Shown here piece after piece: positions 1 to 6,932 of a stretch of DNA of 37,354 bases (positions are counted from its first letter, which is position 1; every line of letters begins with the position of its first letter). A program made the translations under genes and the position numbers. Source of the DNA: a bacterium (GTDB lineage Bacteria > Elusimicrobiota > Elusimicrobia > UBA1565 > UBA9628); the NCBI GenBank assembly GCA_021846045.1, contig JAJZCM010000015.1, positions 1 to 37,354 on the forward strand, written 5' to 3'. The notes beneath the pieces are model-generated. The model saw nothing but the letters and a program-made list of their open reading frames with translations. It had not been told where the DNA came from and made no database searches.

Positions 1-73
1 CTTCCAAGACCACGCGGGCTTTGAAGTCCGCACTATACTGTTTCTGCAGTTTTCGCATCTTTTTGCTCCCCAT
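1..73 (-). mobile_element. 5' end of an IS3-type OrfA transposase (partial, runs off window start)
   Basis: Reverse complement from ATG at 73 reads MGSKKMRKLQKQYSADFKARVVLE..., matching the N-terminal pattern of IS3-family OrfA proteins (xxxYSAEFKAxVVLEA). Confidence 0.65.
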
Positions 74-88
74 TTAAGGTCATTTTAC

Positions 89-259
89 CACCTCAGCGCC
101 TGGTCCGAATTCTTGGGAGCGCCTCACCCCCAGGTCGGAATGGATTACCGCAAAAAAATCCTCGAACAGGGGAGCGAACGTCCCGAGATGGAGTCTCTCA
201 GAGACTTTCTAGGCCGAGAACCCGATAACAAGGCCTTCATCGAAAAACTCTCCCGCTAA
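89..259 (+). pseudogene. C-terminal remnant of an M3-family oligopeptidase
   Basis: Plus frame ending TAA 257-259 reads ...SAWSEFLGAPHPQVGMDYRKKILEQGSERPEMESLRDFLGREPDNKAFIEKLSR*, resembling M3 peptidase C-termini (YRKxILExGGSRxxxxxLxxFLGREPxxxAFL). The 5' part is absent and replaced by the transposase fragment. Confidence 0.55.
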
Positions 260-360
260 AATTTTTCGCGGACCAAAATACCCATGCGGCTTCTAGGCCT
301 AAAGACCCTTCACACACAAGAAGAGTTCTCCTACAATATCGCAGAAGGGAAAATGATCGT

Positions 361-2286
361 TTGGAGATTTCAATGAAAAAAATATCGAGCCCTGAATTCA
401 ATTCCTGGACCAGACTTGCCCTCATCGCTTCTTCTCTCACCCTGCAAGCCTTGACTCCGGTTTTCGCCATTGAATTAGCGGAGAAGCCGGCTGCCATCGA
501 GACTCTGCCCTCTGGAATCGGGCAAAATACGTTCGATCCCGCGATTGGGATGGGTATTGAAGACCCTCTAAAAACTCCCCTTCCGCTTCCTCTTAATGTT
601 TCGGCGCCTCTCAGGGAAGATTCTTTACCTGTAACTACTTCCGTCACCCCGACGAAAGTCGGGGTCCAGAGCAGCAATCTTCTGGATTCCGGCTTTCGCC
701 GGAATGACGAACCTGAGCAGTTACCTTCCCCTGCATCTCAAAACAACGCCCTGACAAGTTCAAACATCCGGAGCGGCGTCAAGGCCTCCCGCAAAAGAAA
801 ATCCGCCCTCAGAAAAAAATTTGCTTCCAAGAATATCGCCCTTGGCCAATTAAAAGAAATGCTGAAAGTCACCAAGGAACGCAAAGACATCCCTTCTGAT
901 TGGATTAAAAAGATGCAAGAAGAAAATGCCAAGGCGGCTCCTGAGGTTCAACGGCTCAGGGACGCGGTCGAAAACCTCGGCTTTGACAAGGTCGCCCTCA
1001 ACCGAAAAATCGTCGCTGAGCACAATGATCATTACACTGTCAAAGTCCCGGACGGACTCATCACGGATCAAGCTCAGTCTGGAAGGTGCTGGATATTCGC
1101 TGGCCTCAACGCGATTCGTTCCCATCTTTTGGTCGAGAAAAAACTGCCAAAAGATTTTGAGTTTTCCGAAAACTACATTTATTTTTTCAGCATGCTGGAG
1201 CAGTCAAACAGCTACATGGAAAAAACTCTTCGCCTAACCCTTGCCCAAATGGCCGGCGCCGATATTCCGGAACAAACATTTCGAGGGCTGATAACGCCGA
1301 TGGATAAAATCGGAGACGGCGGCTGGTTTAACTGGTTTCAGTTTCTAGTCTCCAAATACGGGCTCATCCCGAAACGCATGATGTCAAACACCGCAAGCTC
1401 TCAAAACAGCGCCCGTTTAGGAAGCGAGCTTCAGTCCTCTCTTTCACTCTACGCCTCGGAACTAATGAATTTAATGCGCCAAAAGCCGTCTGTAGATACG
1501 GCCAAAAAGGCCGCTGAGATCAAGGAGCGCGCCCGGACGCGAATTTGGAAAATTCTCTCGACCCATTTGGGAACGCCTCCGAAAGAATTTGAATTCCGCC
1601 AAGACGCGAAAGTAGAAAAACCGGAGGAAGTCTCTAAAATTCCCGCGACAATCACCCGCTATACGCCGCTGGAATTCTCGAAAGACTTTATTCAATTTAA
1701 TCCTGCGGACTACGTCACCGCGACCAATTATTCGCGAAAGGAAAACGGCAAGGTCTATGAAGTTGAAAATTCCGCTATCGGATTCTCAGAGCCAGGAGAA
1801 CCCGCCTTTAATCACCGCTTCATTCAAACCGGAGCCGAGCGCATGGCGGAACTAGTCGCCGCCTCCATTAACGCGGGCCATCCGGTCTGGTTCGGATCTC
1901 AGATGGGCCGGGACACCGACAACGCGACGGGAATCATGCACCCAGACATTTACGACCGCAAAAACGTCTATGGATTTTCCGATGCCGAGAAAAAAGAAAC
2001 AATATCTCGAGACGCAGCGACCTATCTTGGGCTCAGGGAACTTAATCATGCGATGGCCTTTACGGGATATGACCGTCCGGATGAAAAAGCGCCCCTAGTC
2101 AAATTCAGGGTGGAAAATTCCTGGGGAGACACGGTCGGAACGAAGGGCATTTACCATATGTATCTGGACTGGTTTAAAGAGAACGTCTATCAAGTCATCG
2201 TGCACAAAAAATTCTTGAGCAATTTCGAGAAAAAAGCCTGGGATGGGAAAGCCAAGAAGCTCAAAGATTGGGACGACGTTCTTTAG
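361..2286 (+). CDS. Exported peptidase C1B (aminopeptidase C / bleomycin hydrolase-like)
   Basis: 641-aa ORF. Signal-like N-terminus (MKKISSPEFNSWTRLALIASSLTLQALTPVFA). Catalytic motifs: Cys region DQAQSGRCWIFAGLNAIRS, His region LRELNHAMAFTGYD, Asn region VKFRVENSWGD. Real start may be 373. Confidence 0.9.
   Translation: MEISMKKISSPEFNSWTRLALIASSLTLQALTPVFAIELAEKPAAIETLPSGIGQNTFDPAIGMGIEDPLKTPLPLPLNVSAPLREDSLPVTTSVTPTKVGVQSSNLLDSGFRRNDEPEQLPSPASQNNALTSSNIRSGVKASRKRKSALRKKFASKNIALGQLKEMLKVTKERKDIPSDWIKKMQEENAKAAPEVQRLRDAVENLGFDKVALNRKIVAEHNDHYTVKVPDGLITDQAQSGRCWIFAGLNAIRSHLLVEKKLPKDFEFSENYIYFFSMLEQSNSYMEKTLRLTLAQMAGADIPEQTFRGLITPMDKIGDGGWFNWFQFLVSKYGLIPKRMMSNTASSQNSARLGSELQSSLSLYASELMNLMRQKPSVDTAKKAAEIKERARTRIWKILSTHLGTPPKEFEFRQDAKVEKPEEVSKIPATITRYTPLEFSKDFIQFNPADYVTATNYSRKENGKVYEVENSAIGFSEPGEPAFNHRFIQTGAERMAELVAASINAGHPVWFGSQMGRDTDNATGIMHPDIYDRKNVYGFSDAEKKETISRDAATYLGLRELNHAMAFTGYDRPDEKAPLVKFRVENSWGDTVGTKGIYHMYLDWFKENVYQVIVHKKFLSNFEKKAWDGKAKKLKDWDDVL
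631..724 (+). repeat. 94-bp MITE-like element, copy 1 (inside the C1B peptidase gene)
   Basis: GTAACTACTT...GAGCAGTTAC with two internal hairpins (ACCCCGAC-GAAA-GTCGGGGT; ATTCCGGC-TTTC-GCCGGAAT). Flanks ctttacct (623-630) and cttcccct (725-732) match 6/8. Confidence 0.85.
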
Positions 2287-2298
2287 TTTAGGTTGACC

Positions 2299-2784
2299 TT
2301 ACTGCGCGCCGGATTGCTGGTACCAATATTTAGGAGCGTGAGGATTAAGAGGATAGCGGAGAGGCGCAGTCGAATCCACAAAAGCGATTACTTGATGCCC
2401 TCGGATCACATAGCCCCAGCCGCCGGTGTTTTTAATCTTTCCGCCGTCAACCCTGCCATTTCTTAGAATAGTCGACGGGTAAACCGTGACGAGGCGGGCG
2501 TTTCGGTAGCCCGGAATCCCCAATTCGACGATTGGAATTTCAAATAAATATTTAGGAACCAAGGATTGAATGTCGCGCGGGATTGCGCCGTTGTCATGGT
2601 AGTAGGCGGCTATCGCGGAGTTGATATTGCCCAAAGACGAAAGAGTCTGGGATTCATCCGCTTGGACTTGGACCTTTAAAGCCTCCCTATCCATCGCGCG
2701 AGAGGTGGAGTCATCAAAAAGTTTCGTTGAAGACGCGCAGGCGGCAAAAGACAGCAGAGCTGATAAGAGAAAAAACTTTTTCAC
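2299..2784 (-). CDS. Lipoprotein with pseudopilin/GspG-like C-terminal region
   Basis: GTG start overlapping the mnmA stop. Lipobox-like SALLSFAAC. SAIAAYYHDNGAIPRDIQSLVPKYL...NTGGWGYV resembles type II secretion pseudopilin globular domains. Confidence 0.6.
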   Translation of the reverse strand: MKKFFLLSALLSFAACASSTKLFDDSTSRAMDREALKVQVQADESQTLSSLGNINSAIAAYYHDNGAIPRDIQSLVPKYLFEIPIVELGIPGYRNARLVTVYPSTILRNGRVDGGKIKNTGGWGYVIRGHQVIAFVDSTAPLRYPLNPHAPKYWYQQSGAQ

Positions 2785-3854
2785 CGTAAAACCTCCCTGA
2801 TTGTTCCTCCTCCGACGACTTGCGCGCCACGGTAAAAAACCGCCGATTGCCCCGGCGTTATCGCTCTCTGAGGAGAATCAAAATGAACGCGAATACGCCC
2901 GTTTTCCATCGAAAAAAACTCCGAAGACGCGGGCGCGTGGCGGTGACGAATGCGAACTTCTGCGAAACCTTGAGCAACAGGACCTCCCCCGGTCCAGCTC
3001 ATGTCGGAAACTTCGCAGGAAGACGCCATCGTCTCCTCTTTTTCTCCGACAATCACCGTCTGACTTTGAGGCTCCAATCGCACGACGTATTTCGGCTCGG
3101 CCGTCCCCGACACCAAGCCTTTTCTTTGTCCGATCGTATAACCCGCAGTTCCTTGATGACGCCCCAATTCACGGCCTGAAACGTCCTTAATCGGGCCGGA
3201 TTTAAGCGCGGGTTGAATTTCCGAACTTAAGGGATGAGATTTGACAAATCCGCGATAATCTCCGTTGGGAACGAAACAAATTTCTTGACTCTCGGGTTTG
3301 TCCGCCGTCTCAAGCCCAAGACGCCTTGCATAGTCCCTCACCTCGGGTTTCGAGAGTTCCCCAACGGGGAAAATCAATCGGGATAATTCGCGCGAACCCA
3401 AATTGTAGAGAAAATAGGTCTGGTCCTTGTTCTCATCCCGTGCCCGGTAAAGTTTCCCGTCTTGAACCCGCGCGTAATGACCGGTGGCCAAAAACCGGGC
3501 GTTCCAAGCCTCGGACAGGCCCAACAGATGCCCAAATTTGACGAAGCGGTTGCAGAGAGCGCAGGGGTTGGGCGTATCCCCGTGAAGATACGACTCGACA
3601 AAAGGACGAATGACCTTGTCTTCAAAAAGCTCATCGGCCGTAATCACATAATGCGGAATATTGAGGTGAGACGCGACCGCTTTCGCATCCGCGATATCGG
3701 CCGGCGAACCGCAGCATCCAAAGCCCGTCGGAGCGCCGGGTAAAAGCTGGAGGGTAACGCCAATCGTCTCAAAACCTTGCTCGACAAGCAGAGCGGCCGC
3801 CACCGAGCTGTCCACGCCGCCCGACATCGCGACAATCGCCCGTTCTTTATTCAT
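2781..3854 (-). CDS. mnmA: tRNA-specific 2-thiouridylase MnmA
   Basis: AMSGGVDSSVAAALLVEQGFETIGVTLQL PP-loop; TPNPCALCNRFVKFG; LATGHYARV; KDQTYFLYNL; ESQEICFVPNGDYRGF; GYTIGQRKGL. Confidence 0.95.
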   Translation of the reverse strand: MNKERAIVAMSGGVDSSVAAALLVEQGFETIGVTLQLLPGAPTGFGCCGSPADIADAKAVASHLNIPHYVITADELFEDKVIRPFVESYLHGDTPNPCALCNRFVKFGHLLGLSEAWNARFLATGHYARVQDGKLYRARDENKDQTYFLYNLGSRELSRLIFPVGELSKPEVRDYARRLGLETADKPESQEICFVPNGDYRGFVKSHPLSSEIQPALKSGPIKDVSGRELGRHQGTAGYTIGQRKGLVSGTAEPKYVVRLEPQSQTVIVGEKEETMASSCEVSDMSWTGGGPVAQGFAEVRIRHRHAPASSEFFSMENGRIRVHFDSPQRAITPGQSAVFYRGAQVVGGGTIREVLR

Positions 3855-5008
3855 GCCGCAACCAAACGGACTGAACGCATTTTTTTAACCACGTCCGGAA
3901 AAAGTTGAATAAACCGGTCGACTTCTTCTTGTTTTGTTCTCCAGCCGGTTGAAACGCGCAAAGCGCCCTTGATCAAATTTTTGGGAAGCCCCATCGCTTT
4001 CAACACATGGGAGGGACTTGAAAGCCCAGACTGGCAGGCCGATCCGCTTGAAACTAAAACCCCCTCCAAATCAAGCGCGATGGATAAGGAATGACCATCT
4101 AAGCCTTCAATTGAGAAATTGGAAGTGTTCGGCAGACGCTTGGCCCCGCCGCCATTTAAGAAAACGCCCTCAACTGAAAGGCACGCCTTCTCAATTTGTT
4201 TTTGCCAAACCGAATATTGAACGGAGTTGGGCAATTCCGCCAAGGCCAATTTCGCGGCTTCTCCAAAACTGACAATTCCAACGACGTTCTCCGTTCCACC
4301 CCTGCGTCTTTTTTCTTGAAGCCCGGCGATGAGCGGAAAAAGTTTGACCCCGTCGCGAATATAAAGCGCTCCCGCGCCTTTAAGCGCGCCCAATTTGTGC
4401 CCTGACACGGACAATAAATCCGCGCCCCAAGTTGAGGCCGTAATTTCAATTTTGCCGGCGGACTGAACTGCGTCGGAATGGAATAAAACGCCTTTTTCTC
4501 GGCAATAAGCCGCTATTTTTTCAATGGGCTCAATGGTCCCGGTCTCGTTATTGGCCTGCATAACCGAAACCAAGGCCGTCTCCTCGTCAATGGCGTCAAA
4601 GAGAGAATCGCAGTCGATAAGTCCATCCGAGCGAACTTGCGCTTCGTAGATTCTAAATCCTTGACTCGACAAAACCGGCAACATCTCCCGAACGCTGTCG
4701 TGTTCAATGGAACTCACAATGATTTTTTTTCTGCCGCTCTGTTGAAGAGAATGCCAAGCCGCCCCGTAAAGCGCGGCGGAATTGGCTTCCGAGCCGGAAG
4801 AGGTAAAAACGATTTCCCGCGAGCTTTTCGCCCCTAAAAGGCGCGCAACACTCTCTCGGGCAGATTCAACGGCGCGCCGCACTTCTTGGCCAATACGGTA
4901 CGGACTATTGGGATTGGCAAAGCCGTCTCTTAAATAAGGCGCGACCGCTTGCGCCGCCTCTGGGCGGATAGGGGCCGTCGCGTTATAATCGAGGTAAGCG
5001 GGTTCCAT
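3851..5008 (-). CDS. Cysteine desulfurase (NifS/IscS family)
   Basis: MEPAYLDYNATAPIRPEA; SGSEANSAALYGA; MQANNETGTIEPI; HSDAVQSAGK; SVSGHKLGALKGAGALY (PLP Lys); SSGSACQSG (active Cys). Start placed at 5008; the ORF-track extension to 5155 overlaps the neighbour. Confidence 0.92.
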   Translation of the reverse strand: MEPAYLDYNATAPIRPEAAQAVAPYLRDGFANPNSPYRIGQEVRRAVESARESVARLLGAKSSREIVFTSSGSEANSAALYGAAWHSLQQSGRKKIIVSSIEHDSVREMLPVLSSQGFRIYEAQVRSDGLIDCDSLFDAIDEETALVSVMQANNETGTIEPIEKIAAYCREKGVLFHSDAVQSAGKIEITASTWGADLLSVSGHKLGALKGAGALYIRDGVKLFPLIAGLQEKRRRGGTENVVGIVSFGEAAKLALAELPNSVQYSVWQKQIEKACLSVEGVFLNGGGAKRLPNTSNFSIEGLDGHSLSIALDLEGVLVSSGSACQSGLSSPSHVLKAMGLPKNLIKGALRVSTGWRTKQEEVDRFIQLFPDVVKKMRSVRLVAA

Positions 5009-5009
5009 G

Positions 5010-5750
5010 TCAAGGACCGAAACCAAAGCCCTTGAAGAGATTATCTTCCGACTGCGCCGAGGGAGCGGCGTTTTCTTTTTTCTTCTTCGGAGAAGCGGGC
5101 GAGGAAGCGGGAGGCAATGTTCCCGGCAAAGGGGCGGCGGCCGTACTGCCGGCAAGGCTTTGAACTGGAGCTACGATCACTTTGCGGATTCCTTCCGCGA
5201 AAACAATCATCCCGGTCTTTTCCTTGTAATAGAGCCTAAAGGGACTCTGCTTCATCTGCGGCTCATAAGCTTTTCCGAGATTGGATTTTTCTTCCTCCCA
5301 TCCCGGGTTATACGCCAATTTTCCCCTAACATCGACGATCCCATCGACAATCGGCAAAGAGAAACGAATTCGGTAAAAACCGTTGGAATCGCTAACCCCC
5401 GGATCAAAAGAACTGACGGCCAAGGCTTTTTCCCCGGTGTCGAATTGATCTTGACTTTCCTGGCCTTCGGCGGAAGCCACCGCGCGCACCACCACTCCTT
5501 GAATCGGGTTATCGGCATAATCGGTCACTACCCCTTGAATGTAGCCATCCAGAAACTGGCTTTTCTTCGGAAGAGAGAAGAATATGTAGTCATTGACGCC
5601 CGTCAATTTTTCAGTGATGGATAAATCGACGACCCGGCCCTCGGCAAAATCCAAAACGACAATTTTTCGAGGGGCCCCGCCGCAACCCCAAAACGTAAGC
5701 CCCACCAGAAAAAACAGTCCCGCCCAACTGTGGGTTTTCATTTTTTTCAT
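5010..5750 (-). CDS. Lipoprotein with carboxypeptidase-regulatory-like domain
   Basis: MKKMKTHSWAGLFFLVGLTFWGCGG signal/lipobox; YIQGVVTDYADNPIQGVVVRAVAS...SDSNGFYRIRFSLPIVDG typical of a CarboxypepD_reg-like beta domain. Start overlaps the upstream stop (ATGA). Confidence 0.6.
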   Translation of the reverse strand: MKKMKTHSWAGLFFLVGLTFWGCGGAPRKIVVLDFAEGRVVDLSITEKLTGVNDYIFFSLPKKSQFLDGYIQGVVTDYADNPIQGVVVRAVASAEGQESQDQFDTGEKALAVSSFDPGVSDSNGFYRIRFSLPIVDGIVDVRGKLAYNPGWEEEKSNLGKAYEPQMKQSPFRLYYKEKTGMIVFAEGIRKVIVAPVQSLAGSTAAAPLPGTLPPASSPASPKKKKENAAPSAQSEDNLFKGFGFGP

Positions 5751-6922
5751 AAAAAAGAGCGGCGGAACACAAAAGCCGCAATCAGAATCGGGAACAGGCT
5801 CAAGGAAAGCCACCATTTTGCCGCATTGTCAGAACCGGAAAGGGGCGGCAGTTCCGCAAGCGGAACATCGCTTAGTTTAGCTTGAGAAACGTTTGTCTCA
5901 AAAACGGATGAAAACGGAATGAAGAAATTCCATTTTGAATTAAGATTGGAAGAAGCATCCGAACTTAAACTTTGATAGACCCCTCCCACCTTACGGAAGA
6001 GGGAAAAATCTAAAATCCGCCTTGAGACGGTCATGACAATTAAGACCGGAAATCGGCCCGCAAAGGAAACTCCCGAAAGCAAATCTTCACCAAGACCGCC
6101 GCCGGAATCGGAAGATTGAGACAGCGCCGTCCATGAGCGCAACAAAATCTCATTAGTCGAGTCTCCCGGGGAGGGAATTTCTCCGACTGGAGAAACGGAC
6201 GGGTCTCGCCCCGAGGAAACCGATGCCGCATAACCGCCATTTGGTAATTGCTCAGGTTCGTCATTCCAACGCAAACCGGAATTCGGAAAATTGCCGCTCT
6301 GGACCCCGGCTTGCGTCGGGGTGACGTGAGTAATTACGCCATTTGGGTCATTCAGGACAGTCCCCAATTCTCTTTTGGATAAATGCCGCTTTGAGCGCTC
6401 TTGAGATTTCCCTTGCGATAAAAGCCGCCACAATTCATCGCTGATTTTGCGCCCCTTTTCGGCCGATTTTCTCGCGTCGTTTTCCCAAGTCTTCAGATTT
6501 TGAAGGGGCTCCTTAAGTTCGATTTCACGACGCCGAATGTCTTTTGAGAAAGGCAAATTTTGGTCTCGCGGTAAAGGAATGGAATCGCCGGGCGCCGCGA
6601 TAGGCCCAACATTGTTGGTCAACGGGTGAACTGCAGACGAACTCATGGGAGAATTGGGGCTGACGGGCAACGCTGAAAAAACTCCCAAGGGAATCGCTTG
6701 AGGAAGAGCGGTTTGAGGAGCCGTCCAAGTCAAAGTCAAGGGCGCGCCGAATCCGGAAGGCAAACCCGCATTTTGAGGCAAAGTTTCCAAACTCGCGCCC
6801 CCCGAAAAAGCCAGCGGCATGGCGCCGTTTCCGCCGACAATATTGCGTGAAAAAGCGCCGGCATGAAGATTTCCCGCCAGGCAAAGAACCAAGGCAAGAA
6901 GCGCCAGTATTTTCGTATTCAT
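5747..6922 (-). CDS. Exported low-complexity protein with C-terminal TM and basic tail
   Basis: Signal peptide MNTKILALLALVLCLAGNLHA; disordered body; C-terminus NAAKWWLSLSLFPILIAAFVFRRSFL. Start placed at 6922. Confidence 0.6.
   Translation of the reverse strand: MNTKILALLALVLCLAGNLHAGAFSRNIVGGNGAMPLAFSGGASLETLPQNAGLPSGFGAPLTLTWTAPQTALPQAIPLGVFSALPVSPNSPMSSSAVHPLTNNVGPIAAPGDSIPLPRDQNLPFSKDIRRREIELKEPLQNLKTWENDARKSAEKGRKISDELWRLLSQGKSQERSKRHLSKRELGTVLNDPNGVITHVTPTQAGVQSGNFPNSGLRWNDEPEQLPNGGYAASVSSGRDPSVSPVGEIPSPGDSTNEILLRSWTALSQSSDSGGGLGEDLLSGVSFAGRFPVLIVMTVSRRILDFSLFRKVGGVYQSLSSDASSNLNSKWNFFIPFSSVFETNVSQAKLSDVPLAELPPLSGSDNAAKWWLSLSLFPILIAAFVFRRSFL
6244..6337 (-). repeat. 94-bp MITE-like element, copy 2 (inside the 5747..6922 gene)
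   Basis: GTAATTGCTC...GAGTAATTAC on the plus strand, 94 bp, flanked by a perfect 8-bp direct repeat gccatttg (6236-6243 and 6338-6345). Confidence 0.9.
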
Positions 6923-6932
6923 TCCTATAGAA

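Noticed and set aside
237-677. 146-aa minus-strand ORF at the start of the C1B peptidase gene
   Set aside because: Antisense to the peptidase signal/linker region; no family match.
5007-5624. 205-aa plus-strand ORF opposite the lipoprotein gene
   Set aside because: Overlaps a well-supported minus-strand CDS with signal/lipobox; low-complexity arginine/phenylalanine-rich product typical of antisense frames.
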